Of a DNA stretch of 64,000 nucleotides, positions 25,275 to 37,081 are shown piece after piece (within the stretch, counting starts at the first letter, position 1; the number at the start of each line of letters is the position of its first letter). The DNA is from Epiperipatus broadwayi (Eukaryota > Onychophora > Udeonychophora > Euonychophora > Peripatidae): assembly GCA_028023455.1 (NCBI GenBank), contig JAQFVV010000144.1, positions 434,001-498,000 of the forward strand, given 5' to 3'. A model generated the notes under the pieces. It had not been told where the DNA came from. It saw only the letters and a list, made by a program, of their open reading frames with translations, and did not search any database. The position numbers and the translations under genes were made by a program.

Positions 25275-25994
25275 ATGGGAATAGTTAACAAAGAAGAGAG
25301 TGAGTCACAGATGATGATGAAGATGTTGATGAAGTTGGTAATAGAAATGAAGGAGGAAATTAAGCAGGGCCAACAGGCAATGAAGGAAGAAATTAGTGAA
25401 GTTAAGCAGGGCCAGCAGGCAATGAAGGAAGAAATGATTAGGGAAATGAAAGAAATGAGATGAGAAATGATGGGAGAAGTAGAAGAAACTCAAGAAGTAG
25501 AAAAAGTTGAGGTCATAAAAGATATAGAAATTAAGGTAGCACAGGATAGTGTTAGGACAGAAAAGGTGGAAATAAAGTTAGAAATAAGCACAGATGGGTT
25601 ACAAGTAGAAAGTGTGGCGGAAAATTTAGTAAATGTAAATAAAGCAATAGAAGAAAGTTATAAGGTAAAAACAGAAAAGCAGGTAGAAGAGTCTCCGAGG
25701 GAAACTAGAAATAAATTGTTTTCAATAACTGTTTGTTTTGAAAAGAAGAAAAGAGGTAAAAGAAAGATTAAGAAATATGATTTTAAAGCGGAAATAGAAT
25801 CCATCTATAGAACAATCTTATTTAAAACGTTCGAAAAATGGGTAGAAGATAAAAATTTTCTTTTTGCTAGTGTTGATATGCTCAAAAATAAAGTAGGAAA
25901 GGAGGAAGAATTGGGAAGTTTCGTTAAGAAAAAGATCCAGGTATATACGCTAGAAAAGAGAACAGAACGAGAAAGAGACGAGAAATTCGTATAA
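25275..25994 (+). pseudogene. gag-like coiled-coil ORF, one in-frame stop
   Basis: One reading frame of 239 codons plus a stop runs from ATG 25275 to TAA 25992, broken by a single TGA at 25461. Residues 1-62 are strongly coiled-coil-like, with two 14-residue repeats containing KQGQQAMKEE. The rest is Lys/Glu-rich with a basic stretch (KKKRGKRKIKKYDF) and an IYRTILFKTFEKWVEDKNF segment. N-terminal coiled coils of this EEMK/QGQ type occur in gag proteins of invertebrate gypsy elements, from family knowledge. No zinc knuckle is visible. The TGA follows AGA and could be a decayed CGA codon. Other elements would have to supply Pol. Confidence 0.6.
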
Positions 25995-26308
25995 GCTAAG
26001 AAAATATAAGAGTGGGAAAGGAACTTAAGTTAGTAAAAGGAGTAAAAGAACCGCCGGACAAAAGTTAAGGGTTCAGCATTTAGCAATCGGATGGATTGTT
26101 TTTAATAAAAATAAAAAAAATTTTTTTGTTAATGAATTACGAGAATGGAGAAAGGTTTTGATTCAAATGAAATATTGTTTTGTTTTTCATGAGTGCGAGG
26201 CAAACGTTCGGCCGAATTTATAAGAATACTTTTAAAGTGTTTATAGTTTTTTTTAAAAAAAAAAAGTTACAGGAATGTTTTTTTTTTTTGATCACATTTT
26301 GAGGCAGT

Positions 26309-27304
26309 TGAACCTGATTGAAATCCGGTTCAATGGTGTTGTTATTAAACAAAAAAAAAAAGAAATTTATTAAGCTTTTAATTTTAATTAAACGTTTAGG
26401 GTTTAAATTTTCATTATTATTTAAAAAGAATGCGTGTATCAAAACACAAGCATTTATATGTAAAACGGATTTTTAAAAAAAATGTTTTTCGATTTATTTT
26501 AAAATAGTTTTCATATACTGCCTGTTTTTAAATCCGTTTGATTTAAAAACAGCCTGGCTAGCTAATTACATTCCTGTTGCTTTTATTTTGATTATTGCAA
26601 ACAATTTTTATAGCGGAGATTTGATTTTTATGTTGTTGTTTTCATTTCAATAAACCCTGGGTAGAATTCTTAGATAGATTGAGCGGGAGATTAATATTTG
26701 CCCTGCCTAAGGCGAAGAAATTGAACAACAAGGAAAGTGTTTTGCGGGAAATGGAGCAATGTATAAATAGCCCCGAAAATTTGGAGTGTCAGTTAATTCA
26801 TTGTTCGTTGATAGACAAGCTGTTTATCAAGTGAGAATTTATATCAGTGTGGACATTTAATTTCTTAAAGGACATCAGCTGTGATTAAATACTTTTGCCT
26901 GCAACAAAATGAAAAATTCTATACTTGTTACCACCACCCGAATGGCTTGCTAACTCCACAAAAGACGGATCCCTGACTTCCAAGTTTGCTCCAGTAATGC
27001 CTTGAACACCTAAAAGAAGCCGGAACCTCTCTACATCTACCTTGCTGCCTAAAGAACCTGAAAATGAACTTAAGTAAAAGTGCGCACTATACGTGAACTT
27101 TGTTTTACCGAAAGGTAACTATTTTCATTTTTATTCTTCCCAGGGTAAATTAATTCTCATTAAATCTCCGCTCAATCTAATCATAAATATGTCTTCTTAA
27201 ATCAATATAGCCTCATATCTAATATTTGCTGTGTTTTCCAATATTTTATAGTGTGTCTGGGAATCTTAGTTTTAAGCTTCCAATTTGCTTTCAGTTTTGT
27301 TTAT
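26309..27304 (+). repeat. 3' LTR of element B, left part
   Basis: Matches 22634 to about 23629, ending at TTTAT where element C inserts. It carries its own TATA box (26762) and initiator (26789). Confidence 0.9.
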
Positions 27305-29791
27305 TGTAACAGTCAAAACACGTGTATCTCGTTAACATATTGCAGAATTCGACCACCACACAGAACAGCAGCACCATCGAGTCGCGAAGCCACCGGTAAT
27401 ACTGAGTTCGAACATAGTTTATCGGTTCCACAATACAATCTACGGAATAACGCCTCTGATGCGACATAAGTAAACACTTCTTTAGGCACGGTGGTCAGGG
27501 AGATGCACGAGATTCATGGGTTTTGTTTCCGAGTTGGCCAACAATCAAACGAATATTAATTAACATATATAATCGAGGAAATGTCTATAATGGGCGTCGA
27601 ATAAATGAAAACTTAACTACAGACGTATAGTTAGAATTATTTATTTACGTATTTAATAAAAGAAAACATTATTAATGTGATTAATCATATTTTAAATTCA
27701 AAGTCTCAACAGTTAATTGGTAATATTATATATATAAAAATACATTTATTTATATGGAGCATTTATTTATATGAAGGCGTAATCTAACTACCTAGGGTTC
27801 TCGAGTGAGTATTTCTAATGCGTGCTGTAAGGAATTTATACTTTGCACTGCAAGAGTCATCAGTAACGGCGGACATACATTTATTTAATAAAATATTTAT
27901 TTTACGACAAAGGGCAAACATTTATTTGAGAGTATATGACGAAGATAATGCCGAGGCAGAGTGATAGAGGGAATAATAAACTAAATAAAAGAACACGTGG
28001 TACGCTTTAGAAGGGCGATGTAAAATGGCCGCGCTGACACTGCAATGCCGTGAATAAGTTATAAGGGTTTCGGGTTGGTCTCTGCCGCGACCCGAAGAGG
28101 TAAGGTGTCACATGAGCATAACCAGGGACAAGCGGTCCGTGTCGCAATTTGCCAGCTGGCTGCGTGACGGTCATCAAGCCCTACGGGAACATTATCATGT
28201 CCGCTTGTGTAGGACGACTGGGGTTAATTCAACCCTAGAGAATCCGGAGTATTCACGGCGTGGAATGAGCCATTGGGGCTTCAAAACGTAACACATGTAT
28301 AATATCTAAAAGATTGTGGTAATATTTAACTAGATTTCAAACTCGGCCCGACATTATCAACGTTGACTGAAAGAAAATTGGTGACTCTCAAAGAAATGAA
28401 ATTTACATAATTATTCATTAACATTTAATAATAAAAAATATCTAAAAAGGGGATTATTACAGCGAGTATGCCAGCTATTATGGAGTAGTGGACCCTGCAT
28501 TACAATAACTGATTCTTTGAATGCGTGTCGATTTATATAAAATTTAAGTTATTTATAAAAGCAAATATTAATGATAATTCGACACGCATTCACTGTTCAA
28601 GCGATTATGGATTTAGCTTTAAAACTAAGACAATTATGAGGAGGTAATATTTCAATGATAATTATAAATAAAATGTAGATTTAAGAAATACACACCTAAG
28701 AAGTGATAGAGGGAGGGTAAGCTAGATTATGCGAGAAATTTACAGATTACATGAATTCTCAAATTTTAGTTTCTCAAAATTACAATTTTAACATTTAGAA
28801 GTTATACAAATAATAGGAGATGAGCTATAGCTTATTATTACTAGAGTACTCTATAATTTGGAATACACACACAGGTACCTGTTTTATAAGATGTTTTCGT
28901 CCATTGGTTTAATAGCAGATTGTTCGTAATTAGAAGTTTTCTTTCTTGTCCTGGGCATGTTGTTTTATTGATTTTTTTAACAGCAGCGGCTTTCTTGTTT
29001 ATTTCAGGCAGCAGATCATTTTGGTGTTTTTACGATGGGCAAGGTGAAGCTCGGCATATGGTGGGCCATCTCCCGATGGAGAATAATTTCGGTGCTTACT
29101 CGGTCATACCTTGCAGTATTAATTTATTTAAGATATTTTAGACTCTCCACTCGAGAGCAAAGCTAAAATTCAAGTGAAACTCTCCAGCAAGTCTAAGATG
29201 GCCTCCTTTTTTTATCTTGATCTCTAAGTTTTTGTTGAGATATTTTTAGGTTTTACTTATCTTGCCCTCAGGATAATCAATGCTCTGCTGGTTTTAATTA
29301 AAAAATTTGCTGTGCTATTGTTTGTTTTTCTTTACATTCGCTAATTACATTCTTTTGGAATTTTGCTATAATTAATTTATTTTCTATCACTGACCGATGC
29401 TTTTAAATTTTCAAAGACAAAAGGGAATAAAATTATTTTAACTTTAATTAATTATTGCATCAGATTTTGTTAGACTTATTATTTAACGAAATTTAAACTA
29501 AACAACAAATACGAACTTTATAAAATTCAAAATAAATGATTATTATTACACAAAATTTATTTAACTAAAAGGAATCTAAATTATATTATTTTATCCGTAT
29601 TTATTGCGCTTAATTTGAGATCGAAATGTGTGCGTGTTTATGTTGAATTCTACATATATTTATACATTTTTAATATTGTTACACACACAATTCGATACCA
29701 AAAAGTTTAAATTTGGGTGGGATAGACCGGTCAGTGAGAGACGACAGAAAAAGGTGAAACTTGAGATTCGAATACGAATCTCACTGTTTCA
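27305..29791 (+). mobile_element. Element C, 2487-bp LTR-like insertion (solo LTR?)
   Basis: It begins TGTAACAGT and ends ACTGTTTCA, with the ends reverse complements except for one base. It is flanked by TTAT at 27301-27304 and 29792-29795. The intact site in B's 5' LTR lacks it, so the insertion is unambiguous. No direct terminal repeats, TIR beyond 9 bp or credible ORF were found. TG...CA ends and a 4-bp duplication favour a solo LTR over a DNA transposon. A GAGCATAACC..G.CAAG block near 28115 is shared with element A's LTR near 2810, suggesting a related family. A hairpin GAGATTCG-AATA-CGAATCTC sits at 29763-29782, just inside the right end. Orientation is arbitrary. Confidence 0.75.
28518..28592. 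repeat. Perfect 14-bp inverted repeat in element C
   Basis: TGAATGCGTGTCGA at 28518-28531 is the exact reverse complement of 28579-28592, with a 47-bp A+T-rich loop. Its role is unknown. It could be a nested small MITE or a structured RNA element. Confidence 0.75.
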
Positions 29792-29795
29792 TTAT

Positions 29796-30959
29796 TGGAG
29801 AGTGACGAATGAGTTTTATATTTTATGCCTCGCTTTTGTAAATGCTTTAGCAGTCTTGTATATATTTTTTTATGCTTACCTGTAATTATTTAGTATTCAA
29901 TAATTAATTTTATACTCTATGTTTGCCCTCTTGCTTAACCTCCAAAACTCTTTTGGCTGACGACTTTATTGTCTGATTTTCGCAGGTGGAGATTTCGTTT
30001 CTAATATCTCTAAAGGCGGAAATTAGAATTGTGTTTTTCTTTGTAATTGTATAAGTTGTCAGCAGGAAGATAAAATTTATCCTTTCTTAAATTACAGGTG
30101 AGCAATACTTTCATTCTGCTAGAGTATTTAAACTTTTGATATTTCGTACTCATGTGCACTCTCCGATAGATTTCTTTTTATATTTATTATGTGTGCTTTA
30201 AATTTGTCAGAGCGTGTACTCAGAATTTGTTTGTAAGTTTATTTTCTTTAAATGCTGGGCAGACATAACTGTTTTTCTAATCATTTACGTGTCTCTTATT
30301 GAGACCATTAATTATTAATTTTAAAGTAATTTTCACCAATCGTTTGGCGGGATTCACCAGGTTTATTTGTTTCTTCGTTTCAATGATATTTTTCAATTGT
30401 TCTTGAGGTGGATCAATCACCGTTATTTTAAATGTAATAATTGGTGCAGTTCATACCGATATAAGGACATTCGAGATCTGGCCATGCTTAGATCTCGGAA
30501 AGTTCATCGGCACTGGGTTCTTTGATCTATTTCAGGGGCATATGGTTTAAATATCATAAAGTGGAAACCAATGTTTAAGTGAATCCTCTGTCGAACGAAA
30601 TTTGCTTCCTCCCTTTTAAATTTGTTTATTAGAAGGTCAGTCAGTCTGTCATAGGTTTGCCTTTAGTCTGTCTGGTACACGCCTGAATTAACCCCCATCT
30701 ATTGTGTCATAAACTTATATTTAATAATTTATTTTCTCATAATAAAATTTATGAAATATGTTTAAACTTAATTTGGCTGACGTTTGTCTTTGTGCTTTGG
30801 TCTCAATTGTCTAAACAATTTAAGATCTCTTGTTTCTCCCTGAGTCTAGTCGACGCAAACCATCATCATCATCTATTCTGATCACAGTAAACAAATTTTC
30901 CAGACACATAGTGGTCTGGTGGCGCCCTCTGTTTCAGAATAGATTGAGTATTTGGTATA
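29796..30959 (+). repeat. 3' LTR of element B, right part
   Basis: Resumes the match to the left LTR at TGGAGAGTGACGAATG and runs to GGTATA. It keeps 21 bp (around AGCAGTCTTGTATAT, near 29849) that the left LTR lacks. Confidence 0.9.
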
Positions 30960-30963
30960 ATAG

Positions 30964-32190
30964 AAAACGTGGGTTCGAACGTGTCGGCCACGGAAACAGC
31001 ATTTTTATGTGGTTTGGTGCAAAAACCACGCCATAGAGCGGCATCTTTAGCTAAAAGATGAGTACCGCAATTTTTATATAATTTCTCCTTTATTTTTCTA
31101 ACAGTCTTTATTAGAGCTACAACATTTAAACATATAATGAATAAATACTATAATGTAAATTTTTAACATGAATGTCACCATTTTTCTTTCAGATGACATA
31201 AAGTCACTATTTTATGATGTCATTAATCTTACAGAATGCTGGCCATTTTCAGAATAATACTTTTTAAAAAATTTGAAATTTTTTACAATCATTATAGTAT
31301 ATGATCAGTTGTAAGTCAAAACAGTGGATACAAATTGATTATCATTGCCATGATGTATCCTCACATAAAGGTCCAGTGTTAAGTGGGGGTATAGATATAT
31401 ATGATCATTTTGCTAAAACAGCATTCACTTGTAGTGAAGTATAATTAACAATATAAAAAGAATTATTTACTACTATGCCTAAAATCCTAATATCTGGTTG
31501 AATTATATTACTTTAAAATAACTTTGTATGAAAGGTAGATTATATAATATACAAATATAAGACTTAGAATAAGGAATAAATTAAGATAAATTTATTAAAC
31601 ATATCTATATAACCTTTGCATAAAATGATCAGATTAATAGTAAAGTTCATTTATTGCTTATTTAAATATTTATTATTACAAAATATTAATAATTCATGAA
31701 AGTTTTTCATACACATTAGCACTATTGAAGATAGTATTAAAGAAAGGATTCTTAACAGATTAAAATAAATATTAGGAAATATATAAAATTTTAAAAAATA
31801 AAGATAGTGTCAAAAGAAAAATCTATAGATTATGCAACCTTTTATAAGTTACCTATATTATACTTAAATTTCTATTATGATAAAATTAATGGTAGATATG
31901 ATAATTTACAATAAATTGATAATTCTTGTTTAAATTAATATTGATAAGAAAACTCTTATTACATAATCAGATAATTTATTTTTATATCAGATTTTGTAAT
32001 CGATATTCAGCAATAGTAAACTTTAAATGTTTTTGCACAAAAGTTACTACATAAATTAGTTATTAATCATTTTATTAGGAATATTTTTTCGAATGGCTTC
32101 TTGAAATGTAAAAAACTGGTCTATTAAAAACAGACTTTTTTGTCTATCAGGCTAATAATTTTTTAAAAACATTTACTATTCTTAGAATGC
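30964..32190. other. A+T-rich non-coding DNA
   Basis: The first 100 bases after element B are relatively G+C-rich (GTGGTTTGGTGCAAAAACCAC palindrome near 31010-31030), perhaps the end of an older repeat. The remainder shows nothing recognisable. Confidence 0.5.
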
Positions 32191-32195
32191 TCTTT

Positions 32196-32549
32196 TTAAA
32201 TCATAGATATACAAATATATTTTATAACAAACACTTTTTTAGTTATTTATTTTGATCTAAAACACACAAAATAATCATTTCTTCAACCACAGTTGGACTT
32301 TTTATATTTAATTTAAAATAAGTGTGTAAGGGGGAGAGGGAGATTAATTAAGTCAATTCATTGTTGTAAAAGTTGTTTAAAAAGTAGGGATTGACTTAAT
32401 TAATTTTTGAACCTCCCCCATACTTTTATTTCAAGTTAAATATAAAAAAACCCAACTGTTGCAGCAACAATTATTTTATGTTTTTAAATCAAAGTAATTA
32501 ATAATAATGTTTATTATAAAATATTTTTTTATATCTATTATTTTTCAGT
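32196..32549. repeat. Long hairpin, arms about 163 bp, loop 28 bp
   Basis: 32196-32359 pairs with the reverse complement of 32388-32549 at roughly 75-80% identity. Strong blocks are TTAATTAAGTCAAT, GGGGGAG, TATATTTAA, CAGTTGG, AAAATAAT and TAGATATA. No ORF or obvious target duplication was found. It could be a MITE copy, or if transcribed a hairpin-RNA source. Confidence 0.75.
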
Positions 32550-33780
32550 TTTTAGTATTAAAGTTGAAAGTAAAATCATATACATTAAATAAAGTTTGTT
32601 AAAATTTAGTTTTATATTCAAGATTTGTTTTATTTTAATTTTAAAAGATTTTAAATATATATTTTTAAAGTTTTTATATATATACACTGCCTTCTTGTGT
32701 GCATTACTGAAAGTGCAGTGTCTTATGACCCGCAAGTAAATAAATGGACAAAGGCAGAATTGAGATGATAAGATTATAGTTTAATACGGATAACTTCAAT
32801 TATATACATAGCCTATTATAAGGCGTAATAAAATAATAAAAGGTTGTGGTGACCTGCATAATATACCCTAGTCCTGCTTTCAACTTACAGAGGCAGGAGA
32901 CTCTGACTCATAATTAAAACTCAGAACATACTCAGAACATATTCAGAACATCAGAACGATTAGTTTAGTTTATGGGGGTTTATATACCCCTCAAGAGTTC
33001 TGGAGTCTTTTACATTCCTAACCATATATGGTGTTTTCACTTACGTTTTTACATACACACAGTATTTTTACATTTCTCACCATATATGGTATTTTACATA
33101 GTTTTCTGACCCTATAAGGTCAGCTGGGCTTTCTATTATTATACAGCTTTCTATGATTTAATAACATTGCAATTTTACACAATCGTTATTCTTAATTACT
33201 ATACAGTTATTTTACATATTTATTATACATTACAGTTATTGCTTTTATTTTACGTTTATACAATTATTATTATTGTTTTACATATTCGTTATTTTTATAC
33301 AATTATTATTATTTACATATTCATTATACATTATGTGTTTATACTGCAGAAAGTCTTATTGAAGTGTTTATCAGCATATTTAAAATTTGATATCAAAATA
33401 TATGAAATTTTATCTGCCAACCCCTTTGGATTTAAACTACCTAAAATATTTTAGAGTCAAATTGCATTGGATTTAAACTACCTAAAATATTTTAGAGTCA
33501 AATTGCATTGCCAGTGATTTATAACAAATATACAAAATTTGAACATATGTTAAATATATATTAAATCTTGATTTCAAAATATTCACTAAAGAAACAAATA
33601 ACCCAACAAAAGTGTTTAACATTGCAAATTGGGCAATGATTAAATGTTTTTTTTTTTACAAAAACTAAGTTTTGTAAAGCTTTAAACTCAGTACAAAAAA
33701 TGTTATTTGTCACCATCAAGAGCCATGTGAAAGTATTGAGAGAGCACTGAATCTACAATGCTTGATTTCAGTATAAATAT
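32550..33780. other. Non-coding DNA, possible old LTR fragment
   Basis: CAGAACAT-type short repeats at 32930-32955 and ACCATATATGGT-type blocks at 33020 and 33080 suggest an old repeat. 33160-33350 is degenerate TTATTATACA/TTTTACATATT simple sequence, and the frame at 33167-33454 is an artefact of it. Confidence 0.45.
33426..33510. repeat. 41-bp perfect tandem duplication
   Basis: Two copies of a unit containing GGATTTAAACTACCTAAAAT, at 33428 and 33469, essentially identical, so recent. Confidence 0.9.
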
Positions 33781-33784
33781 AATT

Positions 33785-33965
33785 CTAATAGAAAGTAGTC
33801 TTTACATTCTTTTGATAACTTGTCATATATTCAAAGAACTACCAAGATTAAGTGAATAATCTCATTAGTTATTGGCATTTCCCAAATGGCCACATTTAGG
33901 ATTGATTATAATCATCAATCAGGCTATATTTCTTGATTATTTTTTGTCATCTATACTGTAACAGG
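33785..33965 (-). repeat. Putative gypsy 1 3' LTR, distal fragment
   Basis: Matches 50195-50390 in the same orientation. Shared blocks are ACTACCAAGATTAA, ATTTCCCAAATGGCCAC and CAGGCTATATT. Together with 36850-37015 it corresponds to one continuous sequence at 50195-50630, so later DNA separates the two parts. The LTR assignment is inferred from its position flanking pol remnants. Confidence 0.5.
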
Positions 33966-33969
33966 ATGG

Positions 33970-35698
33970 GAGATCAGCAAGTGAAGATGGGGTGGTGGAA
34001 AAGGTACCTGGGGTTATGGCAAATCATTATCACTCCCAAATAAATTAAAATCAATAATTTACAAAAGTAAAATATTTATTAAAGTAAGGTATTCCAGATA
34101 TCAAGTAATGTTAATATCCTAAAAAATATATTAAGTTATGTTACATATACAAGATGAGAAGAGAATGAAATCTCTGTGAGACTAGCCAGATAACTCCTTA
34201 GTGCAACTATAATTAACTATACATCAACCAGCATTATCAATAAGTAAAAATAATTAATAGTAATACTCAAAATAACCATTCATTATCATAAATAATTCAC
34301 AATCAAAATACATCAACAAAATAAATCAGAATGAAATCAACAGTCAAACTGATGACTGGTTTGGAAATGGGTCTTCTATAGGCTAATTATTGAGCCTTGC
34401 CAGCTTGGGCAATTATTTAACTATTAATTTGGAGACATAAACTAAGTGCTCATCCATCAGAATACATATAATAAAAAATCAGAAAAACAATGCTGGTACA
34501 TTGAAACATATTGATTATCATCAATGCTCTGGCCACTTGGTACCATTAATGTACTGGCCAACTATAAACTTAATTTATAATAAGACTAAAATAAAATGTA
34601 ATGCACAGGCTTTAAAGAATATAATTTTAATGCCATTCCAGGATATCAATCATCATCATCGAATGTTCCTTAAGCACTATTATACATCCCCATTTATATA
34701 TCAGCCATTATTGCATGAATCTAGCTCAGAAGAACACAAGCTATATTACTGTTATGTGATCAAGAGATGATGGAGTACATTTTTAACAATTAAATAAGTT
34801 TATTAATAAAAAAAGATTTTATGTGTGTATTGGATATGGCTCTACAATTAGAAGCCTTCTGATTTTGATTAATATACAATAAAAATATCACATTTGTAAT
34901 TTACAAAATTACTATACACAATTCAAGTTATTACTATGGTTTACAATATTTCTTAATAGGTTTACATATATATAATTTGCACAGATATGCAATACATTAG
35001 TTTACAATGAATACATTTCAATTATAAAAAAAAAATGATTAAAATTTACATATGTTCTATTTGATACTTAATGATATTTATATGCACCCAGACATATGGT
35101 ATGGCATAATAATTTCCAAACATCTCTGAATCGTTATATAAAATACAATAAATGATTGAAATACTACATTTTAATGACACAGATATCTATTAGCATATAT
35201 GTGTATACATAAAAATGTATGCGTATGCTATCATTTATACCACATTCAATTTGACACAATAATAAAAGTTCTTAAAATATATTTTTCATATAAATGCACG
35301 CATATCATATGTATAAATAAAATTATAGATGATATTAATTAATTATAAACATTCTCATAAAAAGTTTTGTTTTCCATAAACAAAATAAAGTCTTTTTTTT
35401 TACCTCTGATAAAAGTTAAATCCTCCAGCAGGTATATTTTATTATTTAATATTTTTTTGACAGATTACTCTAAAAAAGATTTCCTTTTTCATCAGGTTTC
35501 TACTTTTTTCTTCTTGTTCAGCCTTTAACAAACCATTATTAATTAATTATAATGATTTTAAAATGTCTTTGTTTTCTCAATAAATGATTTTAAACAAAAT
35601 CATCATATATTATATATCTCACTGTAGAATGTCATTTCAAAAATGAATTATTAAAAAAAAATTATTTAAAATTTTGTTCACATTATATATAATGCTAC
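33970..35698. other. A+T-rich insertion, unidentified
   Basis: This DNA separates the two parts of the putative LTR. No coding motif or termini were recognised. The plus-strand frame at 34501-34770 has no family resemblance. Confidence 0.4.
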
Positions 35699-35708
35699 TC
35701 ACCATTGT

Positions 35709-35869
35709 CATCATCATCATCATCAACCATTATCAATCCACTGCAGGATGAAGGTCTCTCCAAGTTTAATCCATCTTCTCCGATCTTTAGCTTCTCTTCT
35801 CCACAACACCCCTGCACATTTTCTTATTTCATCCATCCATCTCACATGTGGCCTCTTTCTGGGTCTTTT
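35709..35869 (-). mobile_element. 5'-truncated RTE LINE tail, 161 bp
   Basis: The minus strand carries the same 3' coding end (WIELGETFILQWI-like) and (TGA)n tail as the RTE at 55669. It is bounded by a perfect 10-bp target duplication, TCACCATTGT, at 35699-35708 and 35870-35879. The simple TCA run at its left edge is the LINE tail. This is a dead-on-arrival insertion. Confidence 0.8.
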
Positions 35870-36179
35870 TCACCATTGTATATATGTTTATTTGTGCTTC
35901 TCTTTGCATATAGCTGAAATAACATATGTATATCAATTCTTCAAGCTTTCTTTTTGTATGCTTGGTTTTTGTGATTGTCATCATATCAGAAAAATATAGT
36001 CCAGGAAATTGTCATCATCAAGAAGAGGTACAATTCAGGTGATTTGTTAGCATGCCATGAGCTTCCTTCTGTCCAGTATTGACAAGCTGTCTTCTAGAAC
36101 AGTTAAGCAGTTAGTTGATCCATTTGAAGTGACCATGGCCTCATGAATCAAAACTCTGCAGTAAACTATAAACTGGTAT

Positions 36180-36715
36180 TCCTGTAGATCTTCATAGCTC
36201 TGCTAGCTATTCTTCTTGTCAAATATATTACTAGCCAAGCCTTCTGGCCAACTCTTACAAAAACTGCAAGCTAAACTGACTCTTCTGGCCAGGTCTTACA
36301 AAAACTACAATCCAGACTGAACTGATATTTTGTCAGCCCATTTTTATGAAGTCATCTGAGGTGATAACAACACATTAATTGAAAACATTTTTTTTTCTAT
36401 CTAATCATTATTTTTTCAAAAAGATATCTAATCCTTTCAAAACCCTTTTGATTAAAAGCTACTTTTGAAAGCAACTTTGCAATTTCACCAAAGGTGTGAT
36501 CTAAATGTTTTTACTTAGATAGTGAAATGCATATGAGCATTTTAAAAAAGATAATTTATACAAGTTTTTAAGATTTCAAAAATAAACCCTGCTTGTTTTT
36601 AAATTTCAAAATCAGACTAATAATTTATTTAGACCTTTTTAAAAATATTTATTTCATAATAAAATTCTGTTTTAAATTCAGAGTTATTTAACTCTTTATT
36701 ATTCCAGGAAAGTAT
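36180..36715 (-). repeat. LTR-like repeat D, copy 2 (inverted)
   Basis: Reverse complement of the 11600-12135 repeat, with moderate divergence. Beyond about 36180 the similarity fades. It lies inside the DNA splitting the putative gypsy 1 LTR. Confidence 0.6.
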
Positions 36716-36849
36716 AAAAAATATTTACAAATTTATGTTTGTATTTATTTCCTTTCCTTTCAACTTTTTATATATATTTATGCATACACACTATTTTATT
36801 GTGTGCCACATAAACAAACATGTTATAATACTTAAGATGCTATGTTTGA

Positions 36850-37015
36850 TCTTAGAAGAGTCATCAGTGAACATAATCCAATCAAGATAGAACTCAGCTC
36901 TACAATCCTAACAACATCCCAGGTAACATTCTGGCAATAAATAGCACAGTTTAGACGATGGGCATTTCCAGTTAATATAATGCTGATAATAAATTTGGAA
37001 TGTCAAACCAATTTG
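36850..37015 (-). repeat. Putative gypsy 1 3' LTR, proximal fragment
   Basis: Matches 50470-50630 in the same orientation. Shared blocks are TTAGAA.AG..ATCA.TGAACA, AACATCCCAG.TAACATTC and ATAATAAATTTG.AATGTCAAA-like. A TGACATT sequence on the minus strand ends at 37005 and may mark the LTR start. Confidence 0.5.
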
Positions 37016-37081
37016 TGGAATGAAGCAGAGAACCAGAATAGCAAATAACATCATTTTTATCATCTTAATAAAAAAATTAGG

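Larger units (their letters stand above)
22634..30959 (+). mobile_element. LTR element B with nested insertion C
   Basis: Two direct repeats (22634-24772, 2139 bp; and 26309-30959, interrupted) start TGAACCTG and end GGTATA. They are bounded by a 4-bp target duplication, ATAG, at 22630-22633 and 30960-30963. After removing element C and its duplicated TTAT, the right LTR is 2160 bp; the difference is a 21-bp deletion in the left copy near 23670. The interior (24773-26308, 1536 bp) has a gag-like ORF but no protease, RT or integrase, so it is a non-autonomous derivative, probably of a Ty3/gypsy family. LTR identity looks like about 98%. Confidence 0.9.

Noticed and set aside
28920-29141. ORF with a membrane-like segment in element C
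   Set aside because: 73 codons, no start context or homology, within LTR-like sequence.
33167-33454. 95-codon Tyr/Ile-rich ORF
   Set aside because: Translation of degenerate TTATTATACA simple sequence.
35708-35725. Stand-alone TCA microsatellite
   Set aside because: It is the 3' tail of a truncated RTE copy bounded by a target duplication.
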